Assembly: GCA_902782225.1 (NCBI GenBank)
Contig: CACZMF010000001.1
Span: forward strand, 1-64,000
Length of the DNA: 64,000 nucleotides
Reading direction: 5' to 3'
Source: an uncultured Bacteroidia bacterium
GTDB lineage: Bacteria; Bacteroidota; Bacteroidia; Bacteroidales; UBA932
The notes under the pieces are model-generated. The model had not been told where the DNA came from, did not search any database, and saw nothing but the letters and a program-made list of their open reading frames with translations. The translations under genes and the position numbers were made by a program. This document shows, one piece after another, positions 1 to 9,023 of this stretch. How positions within the stretch are numbered: the first letter of the stretch is position 1; every line of letters begins with the position of its first letter.

Positions 1-1
1 C

Positions 2-226
2 GGGAAGTCCAATAAGGACACCGGCTCTCCTGAGAGTCAGGTTGCTTTATTTTCCTACCGTATCGCTCACCTTACCGAGCACGTGAAGAAGAACAAGAAA
101 GACGTGGTCACCCGTCGTAGTCTTCTCCGCCTCGTCGGTAAGCGCCGTCAGGTTTTGGATTACCTCCAGAAAGTTGACATCGAGAGATACAGGGACATTA
201 TCAAGAAGCTTGGTCTTCGTCGATAA
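2..226 (+). CDS. rpsO: 30S ribosomal protein S15, 3' part (start lies before the window)
   Basis: The reading frame is open from base 2 and gives 74 residues that align with the C-terminal four-fifths of S15 (usual length about 89). Visible S15 signatures are the segment [13 protein letters not shown] and the tail [17 protein letters not shown]15 is a primary 16S rRNA-binding protein that organises the platform of the 30S subunit. It is followed by a strong terminator and then pnp, the conserved rpsO-pnp order. The start codon and promoter are outside the window. Confidence 0.97.
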   Translation, partial: GKSNKDTGSPESQVALFSYRIAHLTEHVKKNKKDVVTRRSLLRLVGKRRQVLDYLQKVDIERYRDIIKKLGLRR

Positions 227-243
227 GCATAGGAAAATTTATT

Positions 244-277
244 GGGTGGCTCCCAACGGGGGAGCCATCCTTTTTTT
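244..277 (+). terminator. Intrinsic terminator between rpsO and pnp
   Basis: An 11-bp stem (GGGTGGCTCCC with GGGAGCCATCC, one G-U pair) is followed directly by seven T residues. In other bacteria the rpsO-pnp spacer is also an RNase processing region; here only the terminator hairpin is visible. Confidence 0.85.
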
Positions 278-306
278 AAGAAGAAAGACGTAACGAAAAC
301 AGTAAA

Positions 307-1917
307 ATGAACATCATCAACAAGAAGATCCAACTCGCGGACGGCCGCGTGATTGAAATCGAGACCGGCAAACTGGCCAAGCAGGCCGACGGCTCCGCAG
401 TCGTGAAAATGGGTGGCACCATGCTCCTCGCCACCGTGTGCGCTGCAAAAGAAGTGAAAGAGGGCACCGACTTTATGCCCCTCACAGTAGATTACAGGGA
501 AAAATACTACGCTGCCGGACGTTTTCCCGGTGGTTTCCTCAAGCGCGAAAGCAAGCCCTCCGATTATGAGGTGCTTATCGCCCGCCTTATCGACAGGCCC
601 ATCCGCCCCTTGTGGCCGGATGATTTCCACCTCGAAGTGTTCGTGCAGGTGAGCCTTATCAGCGCTGATAAAGACACCCAGCCCGACGCCCTTGCCGGAC
701 TGGCCGCATCCGCGGCCCTCGCAACTTCCGACCTGCCTTTCGGCGGTCCTATCGGCGAGGTGCGCGTGTGCCGCATCGACGGACAGTTCGTCATCAACCC
801 CAGCTTCTCCGACATGGAGCGCGCCGACCTCGAACTCATGGTCGCCGCAACCGAGGAGAACATCATGATGGTCGAAGGCGAAATGAATGAAGTCTCCGAG
901 CACGACATGCTCGAGGCCATCAAGTTCGCCCACGAAGAGATCAAGAAGCACTGCCGCGTCCAGAAGGAGCTCATGGCTGAGCTCGGCACCGACGGACAGA
1001 AGCGCGACTATCCCCACGACGAGAACGACGAGGACCTGCGCAAGGCAGTCCGCGATTTCTGCTACGACAAGTGCTATGCCCTCGCAAAGAGCGCCAAGCC
1101 CAAGCACGAGAGGGAAGACGGCTTCGCAGCTATCCAGGACGAATTCATCGCAACCATTCCCGAGCCCCATACTGAGGAAGAGAAGGAGGCCTATGCAGCC
1201 AAGGTCGCAATGGTGGCCCGCTACTACCACGATGTGGAGAAGGAAGCCATGCGCAACATGATCCTTGACGAAGGCATCCGTCTGGACGGCCGCGTCTGCA
1301 ACGAGGTGCGCCCCATCTGGTGCGAGGTCGACTATCTGCCCTGCGCCCATGGTTCCGCAATCTTCACCCGCGGCGAGACCCAGTCGCTCGCAAGCGTGAC
1401 CCTCGGCACCAAGCTCGACATGAAGGAGATGGACGAGGTGCTCATCCAGGGCGACCAGCAGTTCGTGCTGCACTATAATTTCCCTCCGTTCGCTACCGGC
1501 GAAGCCAAGCCCCAGAGGGGAGTGGGCCGTCGCGAGATCGGCCATGGCAACCTTGCCATGAGGGCCCTCAAGCCCGTCATCCCCATGGCTCCCGAGAATC
1601 CCTACGCAGTGCGTGTGGTGTCCGATATCCTCGAGTCCAACGGCTCATCTTCGATGGCCTCCGTCTGCGGCGGCTGCCTCGCCCTCATGGATGCAGGTGT
1701 GAAGATCAAGAAGCCCGTGGCCGGCGTGGCAATGGGCCTTATCACCGACGCAGAGCGCCCCAATGACCGCTACGCCATCCTGACCGACATCCTCGGCGAC
1801 GAGGACCACCTCGGCGACATGGACTTCAAGGTCACCGGCACCGCCGACGGCATCACCGCCACCCAGATGCCCTTGAGCAGGCCCGCCAGGGACGTATGCA
1901 CATCATGGGCGAGATGA
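307..1917 (+). CDS. pnp: Polynucleotide phosphorylase, 5' fragment of a frameshifted pnp
   Basis: PNPase is the phosphorolytic 3'-5' exoribonuclease of the degradosome. This 536-residue frame holds the first RNase PH core (about 10-140), the helical linker domain, and most of the second RNase PH core. The catalytic metal and phosphate residues are intact: D500, D506 and K508 correspond to D486, D492 and K494 of the E. coli enzyme. After ITATQM (codon 521) the frame leaves the family sequence, reads about 15 unrelated residues and stops at 1917. The sequence continues in the +1 frame from 1869 ([15 protein letters not shown]). Compared with family members, about 15 conserved codons (DIKVDG-type segment) are missing at the junction, so this is a deletion of roughly 45 bp that is not a multiple of three, rather than a one-base error. 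The start ATG at 307 is the first in frame and matches the family N terminus. Confidence 0.9.
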   Translation: MNIINKKIQLADGRVIEIETGKLAKQADGSAVVKMGGTMLLATVCAAKEVKEGTDFMPLTVDYREKYYAAGRFPGGFLKRESKPSDYEVLIARLIDRPIRPLWPDDFHLEVFVQVSLISADKDTQPDALAGLAASAALATSDLPFGGPIGEVRVCRIDGQFVINPSFSDMERADLELMVAATEENIMMVEGEMNEVSEHDMLEAIKFAHEEIKKHCRVQKELMAELGTDGQKRDYPHDENDEDLRKAVRDFCYDKCYALAKSAKPKHEREDGFAAIQDEFIATIPEPHTEEEKEAYAAKVAMVARYYHDVEKEAMRNMILDEGIRLDGRVCNEVRPIWCEVDYLPCAHGSAIFTRGETQSLASVTLGTKLDMKEMDEVLIQGDQQFVLHYNFPPFATGEAKPQRGVGRREIGHGNLAMRALKPVIPMAPENPYAVRVVSDILESNGSSSMASVCGGCLALMDAGVKIKKPVAGVAMGLITDAERPNDRYAILTDILGDEDHLGDMDFKVTGTADGITATQMPLSRPARDVCTSWAR

Positions 1918-2690
1918 TGAAGACCATCTCCGAGCCCCGTGAGGACTACAAGCCCTTCGTGCCCCGCATCGAGCAGATCCGCATTCCCGCCGAGTTCATC
2001 GGCGCCGTCATCGGCAAGGGAGGCGAGACCATCCAGAAGATCCAGAAGGAGACCGGCACCACCATCGCCATCGAGGAAGTTCCCATCCCCGGCACAAGCC
2101 TCACCGAAGGCGTGGTCGATGTCGCTTCCAACGACAAGGAAGCCATGCAGAAGGCCCTCGACTGGATCAAGGGTATCTGCGCAGTGCCCGAGGCCGGCCA
2201 GGTCTACCACGGAAAGGTGGTGAGCATCCTGGACTTCGGTGCCTTCATCGAGATCCTGCCCGGCAAGGAAGGCCTGTTGCACGTCAGCGAGATAGCATGG
2301 ACCAAGACCGAAAAGGTCGAGGACGTGCTCGCAGTGGGCGACGAGGTGGACGTGAAACTCCTCGAGTACGATGCCAAGAGCGGCAAGATGCGCCTTTCTA
2401 TGCGCGCCCTCACCGAGAAGCCCGAAGGCTATGTGGAGCCCAAGGGTAACGGTGGCCGCGGAAACGGCGGCGAGCGCGGTCCGCGCCGCGAAGGCGGAGA
2501 GCGCCGTGAGCGTCGCGACGGCGACCGCGGTCCCCGCAGGGACGGCGACCGTTCGCGCCGCGAGGGAGGCGAGCACCGCGATGGCGAACATCGCCGCCGC
2601 GACGACCGTCCCCGCCACAACGGACCCCGCCCCAGCGCACCCGCTCCCACGGCAGACGACTATCGCGAACCGGTAGAGGAGATCTACTAG
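1896..2690 (+). CDS. pnp: Polynucleotide phosphorylase, 3' fragment (KH and S1 RNA-binding domains)
   Basis: This 264-residue frame continues pnp after the frameshift. It holds the KH domain (GKGG loop at about 40-43), the S1 domain (about 108-178), and an Arg/Gly/Asp-rich tail of about 80 residues with RGG-like and RRDGDR repeats that is probably disordered and RNA-binding. ATG 1896 is an internal methionine of the ancestral protein, not a native start. It could serve for reinitiation because it overlaps the premature stop at 1915-1917, but this is inference. If the deletion is real, the catalytic and RNA-binding halves would be separate polypeptides or the gene would be dead. If it is an assembly error, the intact protein would be about 800 residues, longer than the usual 710 because of the tail. 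Confidence 0.88.
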   Translation: MHIMGEMMKTISEPREDYKPFVPRIEQIRIPAEFIGAVIGKGGETIQKIQKETGTTIAIEEVPIPGTSLTEGVVDVASNDKEAMQKALDWIKGICAVPEAGQVYHGKVVSILDFGAFIEILPGKEGLLHVSEIAWTKTEKVEDVLAVGDEVDVKLLEYDAKSGKMRLSMRALTEKPEGYVEPKGNGGRGNGGERGPRREGGERRERRDGDRGPRRDGDRSRREGGEHRDGEHRRRDDRPRHNGPRPSAPAPTADDYREPVEEIY

Positions 2691-2710
2691 CGCCTGAGAT
2701 TCATAAAGAT

Positions 2711-2737
2711 GAGGCCGGACTCCAGGAGCCCGGCCTC
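2711..2737. terminator. Bidirectional terminator between pnp and the convergent PHP gene
   Basis: GAGGCCGG pairs with CCGGCCTC, extended by a short CTC/GAG tier after one mismatch. T residues follow on the plus side. It sits in the 56-bp gap between two converging genes. Confidence 0.7.
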
Positions 2738-2746
2738 TTTGCGTGT

Positions 2747-3880
2747 TCACCACAAATTGGTCTGCAGGTGCTTGCGCCCCGTGTAGCAGTTGATGAATTC
2801 TATCTTCTGGTCTTTCCCGACCGTCATTATGATGGCGCTGCGGGGGTACAGAACCACAGGATTCATGTGCTCTCCATACATGGTCTCGAACCGGATATCC
2901 GATATATTCGTGACCTCTATCCTGCCCTTCCTGACATCGATTACCTTGACCTTTAGTGAATGATGTACCAGCTGTTCCAGCCAGGTGGCGTCGCCCGCCA
3001 GTGTCTGGTCCCAGAAGGCAACCATGCGTCCGGCAAACATCGCCTCCCGCACCGACTCCATGGTATATTCCTTTGCGAACACCAGGGTCATGGGGCGGAT
3101 CACATGGCCGTAGTTATATGAAATGGGGCTGTGCTGGTCGGTGTTGGCCGTCATGGGGATGTGGTACTCGTCGAACCAGTCGAGTACCTTGGGATACCAT
3201 TCCTGGTGGTTGCAAATCTCCACGGCATGTATCTGACCCTTTGAGAGCATCTCCTTGTGGATGTCATACATGTCGCATTTGCGGTCGGGCCAGCCGGGAT
3301 GGTTCCACTGAATGAAGCAGTCCTGCTCGAGAGCCGCAGCGATATCGTCCTGGAGGGTCTCGTCGTTGTTGATCTTCCGCCCTTTCCCGTCCGTGAGGAG
3401 CTTGCCGTCCTTATCTGCCAGGTAGCGTTCTTCGCTGAACACGTTCGCATCCTTGACGAACAGGAAATTCATATGGCCGAAAGGCTTGGCGCGGGTGATT
3501 TCCACACCGGGGATGACAATCATCCCGAATTTGGCGCCTTCGGCGGTGGCCTTGCGGATAGGAACGTTGCGGTCCGGCATATCGATGCCGGTCTTGTGCA
3601 CTCCCACGTGCTCGGTCATCGCCATCACGTCCAGTCCGTCGTACCATGATTCCTGCACGCGCCCTTCCGGAGACACCTGGGCGTCGGCATACACGGTATG
3701 GGTGTGGAAGTCGCATTTGAGGGTCTTGTAGCCGTCGATATCCGGGATGGAAATCACTTTGCGGACGCCGCTCATCATGCGGTAGCAGGCCACGCGGTCG
3801 TCGGAGTTCTCGGGCTGGGTCTGGGCTGAAAGAAAGCCCCAGCCGAGCAGGGCAGTCATCAGGAGTAGTGCTTTTCTCAT
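2747..3880 (-). CDS. Secreted PHP-domain phosphoesterase
   Basis: A 377-residue exported protein with a clear signal peptide (about 1-19, cleavage near LSAQ). It carries PHP metal-binding motifs: DFHTHT (D57, H59, H61), TEH (90-91), GVEIT (125-129), an NHPGW motif and a late DQHSP motif. PHP domains hydrolyse phosphoester bonds with a trinuclear metal centre. The sequence resembles the Bacteroidetes proteins annotated as Sb-PDE family phosphodiesterases; the substrate is not known. It is monocistronic, with a TAnnTTTG promoter just upstream (3902-3909). Export and the nearby calcineurin-type enzymes suggest phosphate or nucleotide scavenging in the periplasm, which is inference. Confidence 0.85.
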   Translation of the reverse strand: MRKALLLMTALLGWGFLSAQTQPENSDDRVACYRMMSGVRKVISIPDIDGYKTLKCDFHTHTVYADAQVSPEGRVQESWYDGLDVMAMTEHVGVHKTGIDMPDRNVPIRKATAEGAKFGMIVIPGVEITRAKPFGHMNFLFVKDANVFSEERYLADKDGKLLTDGKGRKINNDETLQDDIAAALEQDCFIQWNHPGWPDRKCDMYDIHKEMLSKGQIHAVEICNHQEWYPKVLDWFDEYHIPMTANTDQHSPISYNYGHVIRPMTLVFAKEYTMESVREAMFAGRMVAFWDQTLAGDATWLEQLVHHSLKVKVIDVRKGRIEVTNISDIRFETMYGEHMNPVVLYPRSAIIMTVGKDQKIEFINCYTGRKHLQTNLW

Positions 3881-3901
3881 TATTGTGGAGTTTGGTTCCT
3901 A

Positions 3902-3909
3902 CAAAGGTA
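3902..3909 (-). promoter_or_regulatory. -7 promoter element for the PHP gene
   Basis: On the minus strand this reads TACCTTTG, a full match to the Bacteroidetes TAnnTTTG element, 22 bases before the start codon at 3880. No convincing -33 element is seen. Confidence 0.5.
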
Positions 3910-3954
3910 TAATAATTATATAACTTTCGAACTACGCTGTTGATGACAATAAAA

Positions 3955-3984
3955 GAAGACCTGACCGGAACCGGCCAGGTCTTC
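3955..3984 (-). terminator. Terminator of the GLUG lipoprotein operon
   Basis: GAAGACCTG-x-CCGG pairs with CCGG-x-CAGGTCTTC across a two-base AA loop. T-rich sequence follows on the minus strand, 27 bases after the stop of the 4011-6278 gene. Confidence 0.75.
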
Positions 3985-4010
3985 TTTATTGTCATTCTAT
4001 AGATATGAAA

Positions 4011-6278
4011 CTATTCGCCAAAAGCAGCGTATATAGTTTTGTTATCAAGAGGATAGTTACCACCAATATAATTCATGTAATTGCTAGCGGTAATCTCAGT
4101 GCCATTGACATTTCCCTTTATCTTGATAGGGTCGGCTTCAGTTCCAAGAACTACAGCATTGCCGCCAGAACTTATTTTGCCAACAACAAGGCCTATGTTC
4201 GTGGTTTCAGAAGTAGTGACAAAACTACAGTTGGCTTTACATCCGGTCCCGGACTCTATCTTTTGGTTCCCCTGGCCGCCTATAAGACCGCCAGCGCCGT
4301 CAATCTTGCATTTTACTTCCATCTTGCCCTTTGCAGTATTGCCGGTAAATACATGGTTTTGAGTGTGGAAACCGCAAATGAATGCAGCGACCGAAGCATT
4401 GTTGGCAGAAGTAATGACAATTTCGCTGTCATTATCGCAACCTGTAATATGGCCACTACCACCAGCAATGCCACCAACTCTTACCTTGGAAACGCCATCA
4501 ATAGTGATTTTGCCGGTATTGGAGCACTTGTTGGCAGTACTGATGGAGCCTGCTCCTTCAACACCTGGCCATCCTACTATTCCGCCAACGGTTGAATTGG
4601 CATTAGCAGCATCACTTATGAACTCAATTTCACCGCTGTTGGAGCAACTGTCAATAGTTGTTCCAGTCTGAGTTTCACCTGCATAGTAGTCTCCGCCGGC
4701 AATACCACCCACACAAACGATGTAGGATGTCCCCGAACCGGTGCGAGGCTCTCTGCTGCTTGTTTTGGTATCAATGACTATCTTCCCGGTATTGGCACTG
4801 GTGAATATGCTTCCATTGCTCGCGGCCACAAGACCAGCAACAAGAATACGCTCTACGGCTCCATCTGTCTTGTCAATGGTGGTGTTCCTATAAGTTATTG
4901 AGCCTGAGTTGGAGCTGCCCGTCATTGAGAAACCGTCAATGGCAAAACCTACAAGACCAGCAACGCAAGGAGCATAATCGGGAACTGCCACGATGGTTCC
5001 GGCTTTCCTCATAGAAGCATAGGGACTCTCAACACTGATACTTCCACTGTTGGAGCACTTTTCGAAAGATGCATTTGCCTTGGCCGCTATTCCTCCAACT
5101 GCAAGATTTACTATGCCACCTGAAGCTGTAACAGTGACTGATCCCTCATTTCTGCACTCGGAAATAGAACCGGATGCATTGCCGACAAGACCTGCGATAA
5201 GTGTCTCTGTAATGATTGCGTCCACCGAGTAAGAGATGGATACTTTGTTTACGACTTTTGAAAGTGAGCCTGTACTTTTGGCGGCCAAGGCGCCAAACAA
5301 CTGAGTCGAAGGTGTAGCTGTTCCCTCGAGAGTCAGGTTCTTTACGGATCCTGAAAAATCGGCGAACAAAGGCGTGGTCAGATTGAGGCCCTTGATGCTG
5401 TGGCCCTTGCCGTCGAGGGTGCCCTTGAAGGTCTCGACTTCGGGAAGAGCGATGCCGGCCAGGTCGATGTCGGCCTCGAGGGTGTACTCGCTGGTGGAAG
5501 TGGAGACGGCGCACTCGGTCTTGAGGAACTCGACGAATTCCCCGGCCGTGGTCATGTTAGGTTTGAACTTGCTGGGCTCAAGCGTGGTGATGCTGCCGGT
5601 GGCGTAGTCGGTCTCCTTGGAGCCCTGGACGGCCTTGACGCGGATGTCGTAGGCGGTCTGGCCCACAAGCCCTTCGACCTCGTAGCTCGTCACGGTGAGC
5701 TCGTCCACCACGGACCACTCGCCGGAAGAGGCGGGCTTGTACTCGAAGGTGTAGGTCTGGGCGAAAGGAACGGAATCCCAGGTGGCCTTGAAGCTGGTCT
5801 CGGTGGCCGTGGCCTTGAGGTTGGCAGGAGCGCTGAAGCTGACTTCGACGACGCCGGTGCCCACCAGGACGGCCTGGGGATTGGACTCGGATCCGAGATA
5901 GGTCCAGTTGGAATAGAAGAATCCGGGATAGTTGGCACGGATACGGGCATAGTAGTACTCGCCGGCCTTGATATCCTTGCTCACCGCTGCGGAGGTCTCA
6001 GGCGTGTAGACGATAGTGATCGAGGTGCCGTTCTGTACCTCACTGGTGGTGATGTCCTTGGTGAGCTCGATGGTGTAGGAAGTAGCTCCGGCGGAGACGG
6101 CCTTGTCGGCGGTCCAGGTGAAGCCGGCGACCTTTGCCCCTGATGATGCCTCATCATAGTTGAAAGAGGTCACGCCGGGCTTGGAGGCGTCAAGACCACC
6201 CCTGGTCATGATCGTTTCCCTGGTGCAGGCAGCCAGTGCCAGAAGGCAGGCTGCGAAGATGATTATTGATTTTTTCAT
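4011..6278 (-). CDS. Large surface lipoprotein with FN3 and GLUG-type beta-helix repeats
   Basis: A 755-residue lipoprotein with lipobox LAAC (cysteine at 18). Two fibronectin type III-like domains follow (about 30-140 and 148-232; the first has the YYARIRANYP pattern). The rest is a long array of GLUG-like repeats of the form (V/A)GGI(V/A)G followed by C-S-N-(S/T)-G. Such arrays fold as right-handed beta-helices in adhesins and surface proteins. It is the second gene of a two-gene operon with the paralogue at 6294-8666 (15-bp gap). The DNA below about 5370, encoding most of the GLUG array, looks clearly less GC-rich than the FN3-coding part, which suggests a recombined array. Its function is probably binding of host or dietary glycan or cell-cell contact; the ligand is unknown. 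Confidence 0.8.
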   Translation of the reverse strand: MKKSIIIFAACLLALAACTRETIMTRGGLDASKPGVTSFNYDEASSGAKVAGFTWTADKAVSAGATSYTIELTKDITTSEVQNGTSITIVYTPETSAAVSKDIKAGEYYYARIRANYPGFFYSNWTYLGSESNPQAVLVGTGVVEVSFSAPANLKATATETSFKATWDSVPFAQTYTFEYKPASSGEWSVVDELTVTSYEVEGLVGQTAYDIRVKAVQGSKETDYATGSITTLEPSKFKPNMTTAGEFVEFLKTECAVSTSTSEYTLEADIDLAGIALPEVETFKGTLDGKGHSIKGLNLTTPLFADFSGSVKNLTLEGTATPSTQLFGALAAKSTGSLSKVVNKVSISYSVDAIITETLIAGLVGNASGSISECRNEGSVTVTASGGIVNLAVGGIAAKANASFEKCSNSGSISVESPYASMRKAGTIVAVPDYAPCVAGLVGFAIDGFSMTGSSNSGSITYRNTTIDKTDGAVERILVAGLVAASNGSIFTSANTGKIVIDTKTSSREPRTGSGTSYIVCVGGIAGGDYYAGETQTGTTIDSCSNSGEIEFISDAANANSTVGGIVGWPGVEGAGSISTANKCSNTGKITIDGVSKVRVGGIAGGSGHITGCDNDSEIVITSANNASVAAFICGFHTQNHVFTGNTAKGKMEVKCKIDGAGGLIGGQGNQKIESGTGCKANCSFVTTSETTNIGLVVGKISSGGNAVVLGTEADPIKIKGNVNGTEITASNYMNYIGGNYPLDNKTIYAAFGE

Positions 6279-6293
6279 ACTATACTACCACTA

Positions 6294-8666
6294 TTAATAA
6301 TGCTGGCCACCCTGGATTTCACCTGTGACGGTGCTACCGGGAGAAGTGTATGTAAACTTGCCTGTGTTGGAGCAGTCCGTGAATGTCACGTTGTCGGAAC
6401 CGGCTTTGGAGCAACCGATAATGCCTCCCAGGGCGCTTGTCCTGGAGGTGGTGACTGTGGCAGTAGACTCGAAATTGATGTCGCCGCTGTTGACGCACTT
6501 GGTGTATGTGACGTTTCCGGCTGTGCTGGCATCAGCTACGATTCCGCCGATGTAGGTCACCCAGTCGGACTTGGTGACGGCAGCGTGCTTCACCTGGAGG
6601 AGACCGCTGTTGGAACAGTTGCTGACCTCATATTTGCTGCCGCCTGCGATACCGCCGAGACGGTTGATTGCGGTCGGACAGACGACGGTGAAGTTGCCCT
6701 TGTTCTGGCAGTTGTCGATCTTACCGGTCACGTAGCCGAACACTCCGCCGACGTGGTGGTTGGGAGTTTCGGTCTTGGTGCCGAGGTTGAGCTCGAGGTC
6801 TACCTCGTTGGTGCAGCCTTCGAACACTACGGACCCGTCGGCCTCATAAGGACCGGCAGCGGCGACCACGCCGCCGAAGCAGCTGGTGGCGATGTTGCCG
6901 GCGCCACGGTTGCCTGCGGTGCCGCCGGCGAAGAGTGCCGTTGCGCTCAGGTGGCCGAAGTTGTGGCAGTCGGAAGCGCCCTGGGTCACGGTGCCGCCCA
7001 CGCCTGCGACACGTGCGCAGGTCCAGGTGTTGGCGTCGGAGTCACAGGCGATGGAAATATCACCCTTGTTGGTGCAGGACTTGATGGAGCCTTCGGTGTA
7101 GCCCACGACGCCGCCGATGTTGGGGTAGGCGCCGGAACCGCCGGCGATGTAGTGCATGGAGACGTTGCCTTCATTGTTGCAGCCTTCGATGACGCCGTAG
7201 TTGCCGGGAGTGGACTTTGCGGAAGGGGAGCCGCCCACGACGCCGCCGGTGTAGAAGTACACTGCAGTGCCGTATTCGACGCTGACTTCACCTGTGTTGG
7301 TGCAGCCGACGACCATGGACTTGCCGGCCTCGCCGCTATACATGCCGACCACGCCGCCGAAGGTGTGGTAGGTGCCGCTTGCGGGAGCATCTACGCTGAG
7401 GGCCATCTTGGCGCTGTTGGAGCAACCCTTCACGACAGCGGTGGTGGAACCGACTATGCCGCCCCAGTTGCAGCTGGCCTTGGGCAGGGCTGCATACTTG
7501 ATGTTGATGGGAGCTGCGTTGGAGCAGTTCTCGACGGGTGCTTCGGAGGTGCCGACGATGGCGCCGTAGTTGGTGGATTCAGAGGGCTCGGGGAAGCTCA
7601 CGGAGCAGGTCTTGTCCAGTGCTATGCCGGAAATGGCTGCGGAGGCCGTGGCGGAGGCGATGAGGCTGTTGCCAAGCTCGACGCCGGAGAAGGTGATGTC
7701 CTTGATTTCGCCGCTGAGGGTGGTGAAGAGGTTGCCCTCGACCTTGGCGTTCTTGATGGTGTGCTTCTTTCCGTCGAGCTTTCCTGCGAAGGATTCGATC
7801 GGAGGAAGAGCCTCGCCGCCGAGGTCGATGTCTTTCTCAAGGGTGTAGGCGTCTGCTGCGCTGGCGGTTGCTGCTATGCTGGTCACGAACTGGACGAACT
7901 GGTCCTTGCTCTCGATCTGCGGAGTGAACGCAGGCTTCTCGGGAGTCGTGATGCTGGCGGTGGCGTAGTCGGTGTAGTCGTCGATGCCGTCCAGGTTGCG
8001 ATACGCGCGTACGCGCACGTCATAAGAGGTGGAGGCTTCGAGATCGATGATGTCGGCTGCAACTTCGTTGCCGTTGTCGACGGCGTTCCAGTCGCTCGCT
8101 GAGCTCTTCTTCCAGCTGACCTCATAACCTTCTGCAGGACCGACTATGTTCCAGCTCACGCTGATGCGGCTGTAGGAAGGGGCGTTGAGGGTGAGGCCGC
8201 CGGGCGCTGCGAAGCCCATGGAGACCTTGCCGTGTCCGACGCTGATGCAGAGCAGGTCTTCGCCTTCCTTGAGGACGGTCCAGTCAGAGAAGATGGAACG
8301 GGGATAATTGGCCCTGATACGTGCAAAGTAGCGGGTGTACTCCTTCAGGCCGGAGAAGATGACGCCGTCATTGGGCTTGGCGTCGATCATAATGGTCTGG
8401 CCGACAGAAGGTTCGTACATGTCAACGTCCGAGAAGTCTTCTTTCTGGGCGAGCTGTACGGAGAAAGATGTCGCTCCTGCCTGCTGGGCCTTGGCCGGAT
8501 TCCAGACCAGGGACAGGGTGGTCGCGGAGGACATGGTTTCGTCATAAGCGAAGTCCGTAGCGCCGGCCTTGGTCGGGTCGATGCCAGTGATAACCTCCTT
8601 CTTGCATCCGGAGAATAACACTGCGCACACGGCTGCGGCGGCGATCAGGATTTTGAATGATTTCAT
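6294..8666 (-). CDS. Large surface lipoprotein with FN3 and GLUG-type repeats, paralogue of the next gene downstream
   Basis: A 790-residue lipoprotein (lipobox FSGC, cysteine at 20) with the same layout as the gene at 4011-6278: an FN3-like domain (about 25-130), an FN3 domain (about 150-240) and a C-terminal GLUG array from about 255. Repeats read GGVVG or GGIIG followed by C-x-N-x-G. It is the first gene of the operon, divergent from susC across a 357-bp spacer. Composition is uniformly GC-rich, unlike its paralogue. The pair probably arose by tandem duplication. Role in adhesion or ligand capture is inferred from the fold only. Confidence 0.8.
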   Translation of the reverse strand: MKSFKILIAAAAVCAVLFSGCKKEVITGIDPTKAGATDFAYDETMSSATTLSLVWNPAKAQQAGATSFSVQLAQKEDFSDVDMYEPSVGQTIMIDAKPNDGVIFSGLKEYTRYFARIRANYPRSIFSDWTVLKEGEDLLCISVGHGKVSMGFAAPGGLTLNAPSYSRISVSWNIVGPAEGYEVSWKKSSASDWNAVDNGNEVAADIIDLEASTSYDVRVRAYRNLDGIDDYTDYATASITTPEKPAFTPQIESKDQFVQFVTSIAATASAADAYTLEKDIDLGGEALPPIESFAGKLDGKKHTIKNAKVEGNLFTTLSGEIKDITFSGVELGNSLIASATASAAISGIALDKTCSVSFPEPSESTNYGAIVGTSEAPVENCSNAAPINIKYAALPKASCNWGGIVGSTTAVVKGCSNSAKMALSVDAPASGTYHTFGGVVGMYSGEAGKSMVVGCTNTGEVSVEYGTAVYFYTGGVVGGSPSAKSTPGNYGVIEGCNNEGNVSMHYIAGGSGAYPNIGGVVGYTEGSIKSCTNKGDISIACDSDANTWTCARVAGVGGTVTQGASDCHNFGHLSATALFAGGTAGNRGAGNIATSCFGGVVAAAGPYEADGSVVFEGCTNEVDLELNLGTKTETPNHHVGGVFGYVTGKIDNCQNKGNFTVVCPTAINRLGGIAGGSKYEVSNCSNSGLLQVKHAAVTKSDWVTYIGGIVADASTAGNVTYTKCVNSGDINFESTATVTTSRTSALGGIIGCSKAGSDNVTFTDCSNTGKFTYTSPGSTVTGEIQGGQHY

Positions 8667-8782
8667 ACTGAATTGTTTGTGTTATTGATAAAACAATGAT
8701 AAGTTAACGCCTCTTATCGGGGCGCCCTTGACAAACAATCGTATATTTCAGATGCCTTTCGGCTTGCGTCTGACTTGCAGTA

Positions 8783-8790
8783 CAAAGATA
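8783..8790 (-). promoter_or_regulatory. -7 promoter element for the GLUG lipoprotein operon
   Basis: On the minus strand it reads TATCTTTG, a full TAnnTTTG match. It would give a leader of about 110 nt before the start at 8666. No clear -33 element is present. Confidence 0.45.
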
Positions 8791-8844
8791 GCAACATTTT
8801 CGAATCTTTATCATATTTTTTATAAAAAATATTGTTCGCGCGTG

Positions 8845-8874
8845 TTGTCAAGTTCAAAAAATGGTATATATTTG
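8845..8874 (+). promoter_or_regulatory. Full -33/-7 promoter for susC
   Basis: TTG at 8845-8847 is followed by exactly 19 bases and TATATTTG at 8867-8874, matching the Bacteroidetes consensus TTTG-N19-TAnnTTTG. Predicted transcription start is near 8878, leaving a leader of about 145 nt. Confidence 0.7.
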
Positions 8875-9023
8875 TACTGCATTTTATAAACACAGACACT
8901 AATAATTAAAAATTTTTAATAAAGACACAACAAATTTTTTTATCACTCCCTTGAGAACTATCTGATTTTCAGCACGTGCGTCCTGGCTTGCAAGATTCTA
9001 ATTTAAATAACTAAGGACCATTT

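Larger units (their letters stand above)
8667..9023. other. Divergent intergenic control region between the GLUG operon and susC
   Basis: This 357-bp AT-rich gap has no supported gene. It holds outward-facing promoters (8783-8790 minus, 8845-8874 plus). The susC leader of about 140 nt includes a perfect AT-only palindrome near 8907-8922 (ATTAAAAA/TTTTTAAT) that might act in attenuation. No regulator-binding site can be named. Confidence 0.6.

Noticed and set aside
160-1545. Long minus-strand open frame opposite pnp (461 codons)
   Set aside because: It lies antisense to a clear PNPase frame, has composition typical of reverse frames in GC-rich genes (His/Val/Leu-rich) and no recognisable domain.
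8714-8899. 61-codon minus-strand frame in the susC control region
   Set aside because: It overlaps promoters for both directions, is AT-driven in composition and has no homologue-like features.
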